DNA of 64,000 bases from Trebonia sp963795335 (GCA_963795335.1 CAWCHI010000015.1:1-64000); one strand, 5' to 3'. Positions 24,978-37,374 are shown, numbered from the stretch's first letter. Notes: generated by a model not told the origin, from the sequence alone. Made by a program: numbers and translations.

Positions 24978-25712
24978 ATGACCGCGATCCTTGATCATTT
25001 CGCCATCGGCGCGCCGGCCCCCCTTTCCGCCGGCTGGGAGCTGTTCGCCGCCGTCCTGGGCGGCACCTGGGCCTACGGTGGCGATTCGCCCGGCTACTGG
25101 TGGGGCCAGCTGGAGTTCGCCAGCGGTCCCAAGGTCGAGCTGCTGACACCCACCGGAGGTCCGGACGCGGCCTTCCTCGAGCGCTTCCTGGCCGCCCGCG
25201 GTGCGGGCCCGCACCATTTCAACTTCACTGTCACCGACATCGAGGACACGCTCGCGCGGGTCCGGGCCCATGGCATCGAACCTGTCGGGGTCAACCTGGA
25301 CAATCCCGGCTGGAAAGAAGCCTTCCTGCATCCGCGCGACGCGCACGGCATCGTCATCCAGGTCGCCCAGCAGGGATCGCCATCGCGATCGCCGCAGCCC
25401 GCGGAGCTGCCTCAGCCCGGGCCGCCGGCCCGCTTTGACGTGATCGAGCATCACGTGAGCGGTTTCGACCGCGCCGTGCGGCTGTTCCGGGAGGTCCTGG
25501 ACGGCCAGCTCGAGCTGGCCGGCGCCGGGGTCGCCGAGCTGACCTGGCCCGGCGGCAAGCGGATCCGGCTGGTGGGCGAAGAAGGACTGCCGCTGGGCGG
25601 CGCGCTGCACCACCTTGGCTTCTCCCGCCCGGCAGCCGGGTTCACGCCCCAGGATCGGGCGCGGGCCGGGCTGCTGGCCGCGCACCTCGGGCTGACCGTA
25701 GAACTCGCCTAG
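24978..25712 (+). CDS. VOC-family protein with two glyoxalase modules
   Basis: The 244 residues carry ILDHFAIGAPAPLSAGWELF and AARGAGPHHFNFTVTDIEDT, PRDAHGIVIQVAQQ, then a second module from VIEHHVSGFDRAVRLFREVL with HHLGFSRPAAGF. The typical paired metal-binding positions (His-rich H-HFN segment and HGIVIQ) are present in the first module. This is a duplicated VOC fold, as found in glyoxalase-like, bleomycin-binding or dioxygenase proteins. Substrate unknown. It is 29 bp behind the PemK-like gene and is followed after 9 bp by the hydrolase, so these three may be co-transcribed. Confidence 0.85.
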   Translation: MTAILDHFAIGAPAPLSAGWELFAAVLGGTWAYGGDSPGYWWGQLEFASGPKVELLTPTGGPDAAFLERFLAARGAGPHHFNFTVTDIEDTLARVRAHGIEPVGVNLDNPGWKEAFLHPRDAHGIVIQVAQQGSPSRSPQPAELPQPGPPARFDVIEHHVSGFDRAVRLFREVLDGQLELAGAGVAELTWPGGKRIRLVGEEGLPLGGALHHLGFSRPAAGFTPQDRARAGLLAAHLGLTVELA

Positions 25713-25721
25713 CGCGGGGCC

Positions 25722-26453
25722 ATGCGCTTCATCTCCGCGACATCGTCGGACGGTGTCACCGAGCGGCTCTTCACTGTCGGCGAGGTCCCCGGCGTGCTGT
25801 GGACGCCGGAAGACGCCCGCGGCCCTCGTCCGCTGATCCTGATGGGCCACGGCGGCGGGCAGCACAAGAAGGCCCCCGGCGTCCTGTCCCGCGCGCGCCG
25901 CTTCGCCGCTGAAGGCGGGTTCGCGGTCGCGGCGACCGACATGCCCAACCACGGCGAGCGGCCGGTGAGCGTGGAGTTCGGCCGGATCGCGGGCGAGTAC
26001 CGGGCCCGCATAGCCGCCGGCGAGGATACGGCCGGGCTGGACACCGCCCTGTACACGCTCGTGGCCGGGCAGGCGGTCGCGGAGTGGCAGGAGGTCCTGA
26101 CCGCGGCTCAGCAACTCGACTCGGTCGGCGGCGGGCCAGCGGGCTACTGGGGCGTGTCGCTGGGCTGCGCGTTCGGCATCCCGTTCGTCGCCGCGGAACC
26201 GCGGGTCCGCGCCGCGGTGCTGGGCCTTCAAGGCGCGCCCGTGCTGGCCGGGGCCGCCGCGCAGGTCACCGTGCCGGTGCAGTTCCTGGTCCAGTGGGAC
26301 GATGAGCAGATGCCGCGGGCTCAGACCCTGGCGTTGTTCGACGCCATCGGCTCAGCGGGCAAGACGCTGCACGCCAACCCCGGCGGGCACGCAGACCTGC
26401 CGCCGGCCGAGACGGACAACGCGCTGCGGTTCTTCGCCCGGCATCTGGCCTGA
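25722..26453 (+). CDS. Alpha/beta hydrolase
   Basis: In this 243-residue alpha/beta hydrolase, PRPLILMGHGGGQHKKAPG contains the oxyanion HGGG-type loop. AGYWGVSLGCAFGIPFVA gives the nucleophile elbow G-V-S-L-G with serine. QVTVPVQFLVQWDDEQMPRA places the acid, and HANPGGHADLPPAETDNALR the catalytic histidine. It is similar to dienelactone-hydrolase-like and BAAT-type esterases. It follows the VOC gene after 9 bp (operon). The substrate cannot be stated. Confidence 0.88.
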   Translation: MRFISATSSDGVTERLFTVGEVPGVLWTPEDARGPRPLILMGHGGGQHKKAPGVLSRARRFAAEGGFAVAATDMPNHGERPVSVEFGRIAGEYRARIAAGEDTAGLDTALYTLVAGQAVAEWQEVLTAAQQLDSVGGGPAGYWGVSLGCAFGIPFVAAEPRVRAAVLGLQGAPVLAGAAAQVTVPVQFLVQWDDEQMPRAQTLALFDAIGSAGKTLHANPGGHADLPPAETDNALRFFARHLA

Positions 26454-26511
26454 GACGCGACTCCGTGTGCGGCTGGCCCGGTGTGCTCCGGGATCCCTGC
26501 TCCCGACGTCA

Positions 26512-26901
26512 TCAGGGGCGGCGCCCGGCCAGGACGCAGAACTCGTTCCCCTCCGGGTCGGCCAGGACGACCCAGCTCACGTCGTCACCCTGGCCGGCGT
26601 CGGCCTGCCGGGCCCCCAGCTCGAGCAGGCGCCGGACCTCCTCATCCTGCTCCCGGTCGGTCGGGTTGACGTCGATGTGGAGCCTGTTCTTGACCGTCTT
26701 GCCCCCGGGCACGTGCACGAACGTCAGCCGCGGCGGCACCGGGCCGGTGCGGTCCCTGCCCTCGGGCACCAGGGGCGAGCCGATCGTGACGAGACCGTCC
26801 TCCTCGTTTTGCACCTCGTAGCCGAGGACCCAGCACCAGAACCGGGACAGGCCGCCGGGATCGGCGCAGTCGATCGCGAGCTCAGTGAATTTGCTGGTCA
26901 T
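26512..26901 (-). CDS. VOC-family protein (glyoxalase-like)
   Basis: The 129 residues from ATG 26901 run TSKFTELAIDCADPGGLSRF, WCWVLGYEVQNEEDGLVTIG, LTFVHVPGGKTVKNRLHIDV and VVLADPEGNEFCVLAG. The single module pattern A-D-C-ADP--L--FW--LGY, K-KNRLH-D and DPEGNEFCVL is the common actinobacterial glyoxalase_6-type VOC protein. Metal-ligand histidines are only partly present, so catalysis is uncertain. A longer start at 26958 exists but adds residues not seen in the family. Confidence 0.88.
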   Translation of the reverse strand: MTSKFTELAIDCADPGGLSRFWCWVLGYEVQNEEDGLVTIGSPLVPEGRDRTGPVPPRLTFVHVPGGKTVKNRLHIDVNPTDREQDEEVRRLLELGARQADAGQGDDVSWVVLADPEGNEFCVLAGRRP

Positions 26902-26959
26902 GCCGGGGACCTCCGGTTGCGTTGCTTCGGCGACGATTCCGGGCCGCACGCAGACCATC

Positions 26960-27550
26960 CTAAAGCGGTCGTAACCGGCTGACCGGGGGCCGGAGGCCGT
27001 CCATCAAGAGGTCGAGAAGGCGGCTGGCCTGGCCCCGGTGCTCGGGCTGGCCGGCCACCGTGAAGATGCCGATGAGGCTGGCGGCGACGTCCTCGGCGGT
27101 GACGTCGGGGCGCAGGTCGCCCGCCGCGCGGCCGGCGTCGAGGATGGTGGTGATGGCCGCCAGCAGCTCGGCCCGGGTCTGGGCATGGGCGATCTCGCCT
27201 GCCTCGGTCATCGCCAGCAAGGTGCCGAGCATGCCGTTCTTGGTCGCGATCCAGTCGCCGAACAGGTCCATCCAGCGCCGCATCGCCTGGGCCGGGGGCA
27301 ACTGCCCGAGCAGCTCGCGGGCGCCGTCCGTGAGCCGCTCGACCTGGTCCCGGTAGACCGCGTCGACCAGCGACTCACGAGTCGGGAAGTGGCGGTAGAG
27401 GGTGGCGATACCGACCCCGGCCTCCCGTGCGATCGCGCGCATCGACGGCTCCGCCCCAGCCGCCGCGAACGTGCGGGTCGCCACCGCGAGCAGCATGCCG
27501 CGGTTGCGGGCCGCGTCCGCGCGCGGCACGCGGTTGCCCGCGTCAGTCAA
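26960..27550 (-). CDS. TetR-family transcriptional regulator
   Basis: The 196 residues carry the N-terminal HTH NRGMLLAVATRTFAAAGAEP, SMRAIAREAGVGIATLYRHF and PTRESLVDAVYRDQVERL. The C-terminal domain contains WMDLFGDWIATKNGMLGTLL and is of the SbtR-like (TetR_C_21) sort. A 26-bp palindrome lies 34 bp upstream of its start and overlaps the end of the methyltransferase gene, so autoregulation is very likely. The neighbouring methyltransferase-ALDH-MFS set in the same direction is a probable target. Confidence 0.92.
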   Translation of the reverse strand: MTDAGNRVPRADAARNRGMLLAVATRTFAAAGAEPSMRAIAREAGVGIATLYRHFPTRESLVDAVYRDQVERLTDGARELLGQLPPAQAMRRWMDLFGDWIATKNGMLGTLLAMTEAGEIAHAQTRAELLAAITTILDAGRAAGDLRPDVTAEDVAASLIGIFTVAGQPEHRGQASRLLDLLMDGLRPPVSRLRPL

Positions 27551-27583
27551 CGGATCACGCTCCGGTGGGGCCAGGCTCGTCCA

Positions 27584-27609
27584 TTGAAACGGAGCATACT
27601 CCGTTTCAA
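27584..27609. promoter_or_regulatory. Palindromic operator, likely for the TetR regulator
   Basis: TTGAAACGGAG-CATA-CTCCGTTTCAA is a perfect inverted repeat with 11-bp arms. It sits upstream of the TetR gene and overlaps the last four bases of the preceding methyltransferase gene. Length and symmetry are typical for TetR-family operators. Confidence 0.8.
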
Positions 27610-28475
27610 CCGGCCGACTGCCGCCAGATGCGCAGGATGTTGTCCGGGAGGCGGACGGAGAACCGGCCGGACGGCGACGCCCGGGCCAGGATTTCCCGCA
27701 GGTCGCGTTCGTAGTCCGGCTGGCGCGGGCCGAACAGGTGCGGCGCGGTCGAGGAGGTGGAGAACACCCCGGCCACCACGTCGTCGGCGGTCCGCTCGAG
27801 GACGCGCCCGTCCGGCACGGTCACCGTCCGCGCGGGCAGGAAGCCGGCCTGCTGGAACACCTCGTCCTCACCGCTGGGCGAGGTGTTGCGGACTCCCTGG
27901 CCCGCGCGCCGGCCGCTGCCCAGGTAGCGCCGGCGCAGCTGGTCGAGGGCGGCGTCAGGCGGAGGAGGGAACGGGAGCTGGTCCCTCCGGGCCTCCACCG
28001 CCAGCTCCGCCGGCCGGTAGCCCGGCGCGTCGACCTGCACCGCCGCCCCGCCCGCGGTCAGCATGCCGGCGACGGCGGCGGCGACCCGGGGCCGGTCCAT
28101 CCAGTGGAATGAGTTGGCGAAGGTCACCACCCGGAAGGAGCCGAGGCCACCCGGCAGCTCCTCGGCCCGCAGGTGGACCCAGGTGACGTGGCCGATTTCG
28201 CGGGCGGCCGCCGCTGCGGCCGCGCGGGCCAGCATCGGCCCGTCGGGGTCGAGTCCCGTGACCGCGGCGAAGAGAGGCGCGAGGGGCAGGGTGATCGTGC
28301 CCGGGCCGCACCCGACGTCGAGCAGCCTGCCCCGCCCGTCGAGGCCCAGCTCGCGGGCGAGGGCACCGGCCAGCCCGGGGGCGTACGGCGGCCGGCCTTG
28401 CTCGTAGTACCCGGCGGTACCCGCGAACAGGGTCTCGTCCCAGTTCCAGGTTTCCCAGCCGCCCGGGTGGCTCAT
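27606..28475 (-). CDS. Class I SAM-dependent methyltransferase
   Basis: The 289-residue protein has LLDVGCGPGTITLPLAPLFA as motif I, VTGLDPDGPMLARA as motif II, VVTFANSFHWMD at the motif IV position and a C-terminal extension ending IRLPDNILRIWRQ-like. The family (Methyltransf_11) is clear, but the substrate is not. Four-base overlap with the aldehyde dehydrogenase upstream (ATGA at 28472-28475) makes it the third gene of an operon in order MFS, ALDH, methyltransferase, probably ended by the TetR gene. Confidence 0.9.
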   Translation of the reverse strand: MSHPGGWETWNWDETLFAGTAGYYEQGRPPYAPGLAGALARELGLDGRGRLLDVGCGPGTITLPLAPLFAAVTGLDPDGPMLARAAAAAAAREIGHVTWVHLRAEELPGGLGSFRVVTFANSFHWMDRPRVAAAVAGMLTAGGAAVQVDAPGYRPAELAVEARRDQLPFPPPPDAALDQLRRRYLGSGRRAGQGVRNTSPSGEDEVFQQAGFLPARTVTVPDGRVLERTADDVVAGVFSTSSTAPHLFGPRQPDYERDLREILARASPSGRFSVRLPDNILRIWRQSAG

Positions 28476-29950
28476 CCGAGGGTGAACGGGTCGCGGGTGC
28501 CGCCGGTCAGCTCGACCCAGATCGCCTTCTCCTCCAGGTACTCGTCGACCGCGTGGATGCCGTTCTCGCGGCCGAGGCCGGAGCTCTTGAAGCCGCCGAA
28601 CGGCACCGAGGGAGCAACGACCCGGTAAGCGTTGATCCAGACGCTGCCGGCCTTGATCCGCGCAGCGACCCGGTGGGCCCGGTGGATGTCCTTGGTCCAG
28701 ACCGCGCCGGCCAGGCCGTAGGGGGTGTCGTTGGCCAGCTTGACCGCCTCGTCCTCGTCGGTGAAGGTCAGCGCGGCCAGCACCGGCCCGAACACTTCCT
28801 CCTGGTACACCGTTGACCCGGGGGTGATCCCGGTCAGCACGGTCGGCTTGACGAACAGCCCGCCGAGCCCGGTGTCGGCCGCGCCCCCGCAGGCGACGGT
28901 GGCGCCTTCCTCCCGGGCCTGGGCGAGGTACCCGAGGATCTTCCGGTACTGAGGCTCGTTGGCGACCGGCCCCATCTCGGTGCCGGCGTCGTTCGGGTCG
29001 CCCAGCTTGATCCGCGCGGCCCGGTCGGCCACCAAGGCGACCAGCTTGTCGTGCACGTCGGCGTGCACGATCAGCCGGGAGCCGGCCATGCAGGTCTGCC
29101 CGGTGGCGGCGAACACCCCCGCCACGATCCCGTTGGCGGCCGCCGCGAGGTCAGCGTCGGGGAAGACGACCTGGGGCGACTTGCCCCCCAGTTCCAGCGT
29201 CACCTTGCTGATGTTCCCGGCTGCCGCCCGGGCGACCGCGCGCCCGGTGGCGGTCGAACCGGTGAAGGCGACCTTGTCCACCCCGGGGTGCGCGGCGAGC
29301 GCGGCCCCGGTCTCCCGGGACAGGCTGGTGACGACGTTGACGACGCCGGGTGGGAACCCGGCCTGGATGACGAGCTCAGCGAAGCCGAGGGTGGAAACCG
29401 GTGCGTGCTCGGACGGCTTGATCACCACCGTGCAGCCGGCTGCCAGGGCGGGCGCCAGCTTCCACGTCATCAGCAGCAGCGGGGAGTTCCACGGGGTGAT
29501 CGCGGCGACCACGCCCACCGGCTCGCGCCGCGTGTAGATGAGGTAGTCCGGGTTGGGTGCGGGGATCTGCCGCCCTTCGATCTTGTCGGCCAGGCCGGCG
29601 AAGTACTGGTACCAGCCGCCGAGCGCGTTCATCTGGCCGGCCATCTCCCGGTAGAGCTTGCCTGAGTCGCTGACCTCGAGGCGGGCCAGCCGGCTGGCGT
29701 CGGCCGCGACCAGCTCGGCCAGGCGGCGCAGCAGCGCCGCCCGGGCGAAGCCGGTCATCGAGCCCCACTCGCCGGTGGCGGCCGCCCGCGCGGCCGCCAC
29801 CGCGGCGTTGACGTCCGCCGGGCCGCCGTCGGGCAGTACCGCCCACGGCTGCCCGGTGTACGGGTTGCGCGACTCGAAGGTCGCGCCGGATTCCGCGTCG
29901 ACCAGCCGGCCGCCGATCAGCATGCGGAACTGCTCGAGTTCGCTCGCCAT
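28472..29950 (-). CDS. Aldehyde dehydrogenase
   Basis: The 492 residues start at ATG 29950. An open frame continues further upstream but only as a shadow of the transporter gene. AAITPWNSPLLLMTWKLAPA, VVIKPSEHAPVSTL, VAFTGSTATGRAVARAAAGN, KVTLELGGKSPQVVFPDADL with the general base glutamate, and GVFAATGQTCMAGSRLIVH with the catalytic cysteine are all intact. TVYQEEVFGPVLAALTF and PFGGFKSSGLGREN complete the family set. It oxidises an aldehyde to an acid with NAD(P)+; specificity is unknown. It overlaps the MFS gene by 34 bp and the methyltransferase by 4 bp. Confidence 0.95.
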   Translation of the reverse strand: MASELEQFRMLIGGRLVDAESGATFESRNPYTGQPWAVLPDGGPADVNAAVAAARAAATGEWGSMTGFARAALLRRLAELVAADASRLARLEVSDSGKLYREMAGQMNALGGWYQYFAGLADKIEGRQIPAPNPDYLIYTRREPVGVVAAITPWNSPLLLMTWKLAPALAAGCTVVIKPSEHAPVSTLGFAELVIQAGFPPGVVNVVTSLSRETGAALAAHPGVDKVAFTGSTATGRAVARAAAGNISKVTLELGGKSPQVVFPDADLAAAANGIVAGVFAATGQTCMAGSRLIVHADVHDKLVALVADRAARIKLGDPNDAGTEMGPVANEPQYRKILGYLAQAREEGATVACGGAADTGLGGLFVKPTVLTGITPGSTVYQEEVFGPVLAALTFTDEDEAVKLANDTPYGLAGAVWTKDIHRAHRVAARIKAGSVWINAYRVVAPSVPFGGFKSSGLGRENGIHAVDEYLEEKAIWVELTGGTRDPFTLG

Positions 29951-31191
29951 CCCGGGTCCTCCTCGGCCTCGTCCTGATGCCGACGATAGGCCCCGCCCGC
30001 TTCGGCCCAGCGCGCGGCCGCGCTCAGGGCCACCGCCAACCCGAGGAAGAGCAGGCCGAGCACGAGCCAGCCGGCCTGGCCGAGCCCGAGGACCAGCCCG
30101 CTGACCAGCAGCGGACCGGCAGTGTCGTAGATGCGGGTGCCGACCGTGAACGCGCCCAGGTACTGGCCCTGCTGCTGCTCCGGGGCCAGGGCGTAGGACA
30201 GCCCCCAGCCGCCGGCGCACTGCAGCACCTCGCCCGCGCTCAGGGCGGTGGTGCCTGCCCCGAGCGCCAGCACCGCCCCGGCCGGGCCGAAGGCGCCCGC
30301 GGCCGCGAAGGCGAGGCAGGCTAGCAGGAGCAGGCCGCCCGCGCGGAGCACCGCCCGGGCCGCTCCGGGCACGGTCTCCGCCCCCCGGCTGGCCCGCACC
30401 TGCAGCAGCACCGCCAGCGCGGTGTTGAGCGCGAACGCGCCCGCCACGGTCCAGGCGGGAGCCCGGGTACTGCGCACGATCCACAGCGGGAGGCCCACCG
30501 TGAGGATCGCCCCGTAACACATCAGCAGCCCGTTGAGACCGCATACGAGCAGGTAGCGGCGGTCGCGCAGCACCCCGGTGGAGGGAGGGGAACCGTCCCG
30601 GGGCGGCCCCGCCCCGGCGGGCAGGGTCAGCACCAGCGCGGCCGCCGCGGCATAGGAGGCGGCGTTGCCGAGCACCAGGGCGACATAGGCGGTCCTGGTC
30701 CCGGCCGCCAGCGCGATCCCGGCCCCGAGGGCGCCGAGGGCGAAGCCGGCGTTGCAGACCGCCTGGTTGTAGGCCCGGGCGCGCACCCGCTGGTCCGGCC
30801 CGGCGAGCCGGGCGAGATAGGCGGCACGCACCGGGGAGGCACCCGCGCTGGCCACCGCGGTCAGCGTGACCAGGGCCAGGAATGGCGCGAAGGACCGGAT
30901 GAACGGGTAGGCGGCGAAGGCTGCGCCCTGCACCGCCGCCAGCAGGGCCCAGGCGGGCCGGGGGCCGAAGCGGTCGCCAAGCGAGCCCAGGGGGACCGCC
31001 GCCGCCATCGCCGCCAGGCCCGACAGGGACAGGCCCAGTGCGACCAGGCCGGCCGGCAGACCCGCGAACCGGGTGAAGAACAGCACGCTGACGGCCAGGA
31101 AGAGCCCGGTGCCGGTCGCGTCCAGGAGGGAGATGAGGGTGTACCGGCGCAGCGGTCCAGCCGGCGGTAGGAGCGAACTGGTGACGGTCAT
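29917..31191 (-). CDS. MFS transporter
   Basis: The 424-residue membrane protein has about twelve hydrophobic helices. SLGDRFGPRPAWALLAAVQG carries the MFS loop 2-3 signature (G-x3-D-RFGPR). Helices such as TLISLLDATGTGLFLAVSVL and GWLVLGLLFLGLAVALSAAA mark the two ends. It is similar in layout to actinobacterial drug/metabolite exporters. Start ATG 31191 was chosen (TVTSSLLPPAGPLRRY), as the GTG-like start at 31215 has no added support. It is the first gene of the MFS-ALDH-methyltransferase operon. The substrate may relate to the ALDH product, which is only an inference. Confidence 0.88.
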   Translation of the reverse strand: MTVTSSLLPPAGPLRRYTLISLLDATGTGLFLAVSVLFFTRFAGLPAGLVALGLSLSGLAAMAAAVPLGSLGDRFGPRPAWALLAAVQGAAFAAYPFIRSFAPFLALVTLTAVASAGASPVRAAYLARLAGPDQRVRARAYNQAVCNAGFALGALGAGIALAAGTRTAYVALVLGNAASYAAAAALVLTLPAGAGPPRDGSPPSTGVLRDRRYLLVCGLNGLLMCYGAILTVGLPLWIVRSTRAPAWTVAGAFALNTALAVLLQVRASRGAETVPGAARAVLRAGGLLLLACLAFAAAGAFGPAGAVLALGAGTTALSAGEVLQCAGGWGLSYALAPEQQQGQYLGAFTVGTRIYDTAGPLLVSGLVLGLGQAGWLVLGLLFLGLAVALSAAARWAEAGGAYRRHQDEAEEDPGWRANSSSSAC

Positions 31192-31355
31192 CTCCCGGCC
31201 TCCCGGCGGCCCCACGGTCCTGTGCGTTCACCGTCGGCCTTGCCCCCAGGGCAAAGTCAAGCTGGGGCAGGGGGCCGGGGCCGTGGCCGCAGCGCGCTCA
31301 CGGCCCGGCGATAGGCTGGTAGTGCTGGGTAACCGGATAACCGAAGGGGCGCTAC

Positions 31356-31796
31356 ATGCCATTGAGCGGGGAGTATCAGCCGAGCACGTTCGACTTCAGC
31401 CGCGATCAGGTCGACCGCATCGAGCGGTCGGGCGGCACCGAGGGCACCGACAACCAGGGCAAGCCGGTGATCGTGCTGACGACGGTCGGGGCCAAGACCG
31501 GCAAGTTGCGCAAGACCCCGCTGATGCGGGTCGAGCACGACGGTGAGTACGCCGTCGTCGCCTCGCTCGGCGGCGCGCCCAAGAACCCGGTCTGGTACTA
31601 CAACGTCGTCGCCAACCCGCACGTGGAGCTGCAAGACGGCCCGGCCAAGCAGGACTACCAGGCCCGCGAGGTGCACGACGAGGAGTACGCGCAGTGGTTC
31701 GAGCGCGCGGTGGCCGTGTGGCCGGACTACGCCGAGTACCAGAAGAAGACGGACAGGAAGATGCCGATCTTCGTGCTGACCCCGATGGGCGGGTAA
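31356..31796 (+). CDS. Deazaflavin (F420)-dependent nitroreductase-family oxidoreductase
   Basis: The 146 residues run PLSGEYQPSTFDFSRDQVDR, VIVLTTVGAKTGKLRKTPLM, RVEHDGEYAVVASLGGAPKN, PVWYYNVVANPHVELQDGPA and VVWP-like ends. The segments T-GAKTGK-RKTPLM and GGAP-NP-WY-N--A-P are diagnostic of the DDN/FDOR-B family, whose members use F420H2. The enzyme reduces unsaturated or nitro substrates in mycobacteria. This suggests that the organism makes F420 and agrees with the F420 reductase-like gene at 23691. It is a single gene with an independent promoter. Confidence 0.93.
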   Translation: MPLSGEYQPSTFDFSRDQVDRIERSGGTEGTDNQGKPVIVLTTVGAKTGKLRKTPLMRVEHDGEYAVVASLGGAPKNPVWYYNVVANPHVELQDGPAKQDYQAREVHDEEYAQWFERAVAVWPDYAEYQKKTDRKMPIFVLTPMGG

Positions 31797-31885
31797 GGCG
31801 CGGCAACCGGTCCAGACCGTATTCAGAACCTTTTGATCTAGTTCACGCTGGTCACAGGCCAGCGCAGGCCGCCTACGGTGAGTCC

Positions 31886-32983
31886 GTGGCCAGCAACACC
31901 CGGACCGGCCGGCCGAAAGTCATCGCGGTGGCGCAGCTCGCGGTGGCCTCCGTGGTGACGGCGCTCGCCGCCTGCGGCGGCGCGCCGTCGGCTGTCTCGC
32001 CCAGCTCGCCGCACGCCACCATGAGGGGAGGGTCGCCGGCCGGCGCGGCAACCTCGACGGCGGCAAGCGGCCCGGCGAAACCGGCCCGATCGGCGGGACC
32101 GGCCGGCGCTGGCCGGCGGATCCCCCCCGGCGCCCTCACCCCGTTCACCACCGGGACCTACCCGGGCCAGGGGGAGTGGCATCCGGCGGGACGGCGGGTG
32201 GACGGCCAGCCCGCGGTCTACGAGACGACGCTCCTGCCGCCGGGGGGCACCAAGCCATCCGGACTTGCCTGGATGGATACCAGCTTGCTGTCGGCCCGGC
32301 TCTATTCTGGCTCGGTCTCCCCGGGTGGCGTGGGTTACAAGTTCAGTGCGCCGGTCACCCGCGCTGCCGCCAGGACGCTGGTGGCGGCGTTCAACGGCGG
32401 GTTCAAGATGGCTGACGCGCACGGCGGCTACTACACCGAGGGCCGCCTGGTCGATCGGCTGGTGCCAGGGGCCGCCTCGCTGGTGATCAACCGCGACGGC
32501 ACCGCCACCGTCGGAGCGTGGGGAACCGACGTCACCATGAGCGCCTCGGTAACGGCCGTCCGCCAGAACCTGGTCCCGCTCGTCGCTGGCGGGCGGCCGA
32601 CGGCCGCCGCCGCCAGCTCAGACTGGCAGGCCTGGGGCAACACGTGCGGGGCGTACTCCTGCGCGGCCTCGGTGCCCGGCATCGAGCACCAGTGGCGTTC
32701 CGGCCTCGGGGTCACCGCCAGCGGGGCGCTGGTGTACGCGGCCGGGCAGGGGCTGGACCCGCTGCAACTCGCCCAGCTGCTCGTCCGGGCGGGGGTGCGA
32801 CGCGGCATGGAGCTGGACATCAACCCGAGCTGGCCGGTGTTCGCCGCCTACAAGCCACCCGCCGCGGCCGGTGAGGCGGCGCCGTCCAACGGCGCCCGCC
32901 TGGTCGGCACCCACCTCGGGCCGCAGGTGTTTTTCCAGGTTTCCTACGCCCGCGACTTCATCACGATGTCCGCTCGCCCCTAG
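31886..32983 (+). CDS. Lipoprotein with phosphodiester glycosidase (NAGPA-like) domain
   Basis: GTG 31886 gives 365 residues. The N-terminus has a basic segment, a hydrophobic core (VIAVAQLAVASVVTALAAC) and a lipobox with cysteine, then a Ser/Ala/Pro-rich linker: an exported lipoprotein. The main domain shows RTLVAAFNGGFKMADAHGGY, LVINRDGTATVGAWG, GLGVTASGALVYAAGQGLDP and GVRRGMELDINPSWPVFAAY. The AAFNGGF-- and --G-ELDINPSW motifs mark the NAGPA/exopolysaccharide GlcNAc-1-phosphodiester glycosidase-like family. It may act on cell-wall or exopolysaccharide glycans. Downstream metH is on the opposite strand. Confidence 0.88.
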   Translation: MASNTRTGRPKVIAVAQLAVASVVTALAACGGAPSAVSPSSPHATMRGGSPAGAATSTAASGPAKPARSAGPAGAGRRIPPGALTPFTTGTYPGQGEWHPAGRRVDGQPAVYETTLLPPGGTKPSGLAWMDTSLLSARLYSGSVSPGGVGYKFSAPVTRAAARTLVAAFNGGFKMADAHGGYYTEGRLVDRLVPGAASLVINRDGTATVGAWGTDVTMSASVTAVRQNLVPLVAGGRPTAAAASSDWQAWGNTCGAYSCAASVPGIEHQWRSGLGVTASGALVYAAGQGLDPLQLAQLLVRAGVRRGMELDINPSWPVFAAYKPPAAAGEAAPSNGARLVGTHLGPQVFFQVSYARDFITMSARP

Positions 32984-32998
32984 GGGAGCTGCTCCGGG

Positions 32999-36598
<3,600 letters not shown>

Positions 36599-36624
36599 CC
36601 CTGCCACCTTCCCGTTGTCGAGGA

Positions 36625-36711
36625 AGGCGCCCTTGGTCTCGGCCACGCACGGATAACCGTGTGCCCGGCCGAGCGTGGCGGGTTGAGCACCCGTCGCAGC
36701 GCCTCTCGGCC
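36625..36711 (-). promoter_or_regulatory. S-adenosylhomocysteine (SAH) riboswitch upstream of metH
   Basis: On the minus strand, GGCCGAGAGGCGCTGCGAC starts the element. A CGGGT/ACCCG hairpin follows, then GCCACGCTCGGCC closes P1 (GGCCGAG with CTCGGCC). About 50 bases later GGGCGCCTT provides GCGCCT to pair with AGGCGC as the pseudoknot. The order CGAG-GCGCTGC-hairpin-GCCA-GCTCGG and the later pseudoknot strand match the SAH riboswitch consensus, which precedes methyl-cycle genes in actinobacteria. It ends 26 bases before the metH ATG, so ligand binding could expose the ribosome site. SAH accumulation would raise metH expression. Confidence 0.75.
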
Positions 36712-36998
36712 GACCTCCTCAGCGTACAGGGTCAGAGCCCAAATTTCCGCCCCGCCCCTTGTGGTTTGCCACAGTCCAGGATACCCGGCCCGGTCCCAGC
36801 CGGCTGGCCGTGGGTGGCCGCGCGGCCATCGTGCCATTCCGCCAAGACGCAGAAATTCACATTAATGGGATTGTGGGCGATTCTGTGGCCGAGAAAAACC
36901 GGCGCGGGGGCAATCCGCGCTCGGCAGTGCTCCGAATGGCTGATGGTCAGCGCGATAGCGCTGTCCGGGTTCCCCATTCGCAGGTGGAGGTAAGGACC

Positions 36999-37343
36999 GT
37001 GCCAGAAAAAGAACCGGCAGACGTTACTCAGCAATCAGCGGGCCCGGGAACGACCAGGCGGGGCATGCTCCGCGGCGCCGCCGGGCTCGGCGCGGCCGGG
37101 CTCGCGGCGGGCATGTTCGCTGGGGCCGCGGCCGCACCCGCGTCGGCCGCGACCCGCCCAGGCAGTGCACGCGGGGACAACAGTGCAGGCGAGGACGGTC
37201 TGCCAGCCGTCGCCCACGACGAGCCGCTGGTGATCCACGTCCACGACGCCCGCACGGGCGTGGTCGACCTGTACACCGGCACCCAGCATGTGCGCGTCAC
37301 CGACCACCAGCTCGCGGCCCGGCTCGCCCGGGCGGCCGGCTGA
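36999..37343 (+). CDS. Small Tat-exported protein of unknown function
   Basis: GTG 36999 follows GGTGGAGGTAAGGACC, a good ribosome site. The 114 residues contain a twin-arginine signal (TTRRGMLRGAAGLGAAGLAA, then GMFAGAAAAPASAA) and a mature part of about 60 residues: DEPLVIHVHDARTGVVDLYT, GTQHVRVTDHQLAARLARA. The mature part is common in actinobacteria as an uncharacterised twin-arginine protein and has no catalytic motif. It is 31 bp upstream of the DUF4331 gene in the same direction and may be exported with or for it. Confidence 0.8.
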   Translation: MPEKEPADVTQQSAGPGTTRRGMLRGAAGLGAAGLAAGMFAGAAAAPASAATRPGSARGDNSAGEDGLPAVAHDEPLVIHVHDARTGVVDLYTGTQHVRVTDHQLAARLARAAG

Positions 37344-37374
37344 GCCCCTGTCAACTGAGTAAGGAGGCCTCACC

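Noticed and set aside
28472..31231. A single 919-codon minus-strand ORF
   Set aside because: Only its last 492 codons encode the aldehyde dehydrogenase. The upstream part is an out-of-frame shadow of the MFS transporter, with arginine/glycine-rich nonsense.
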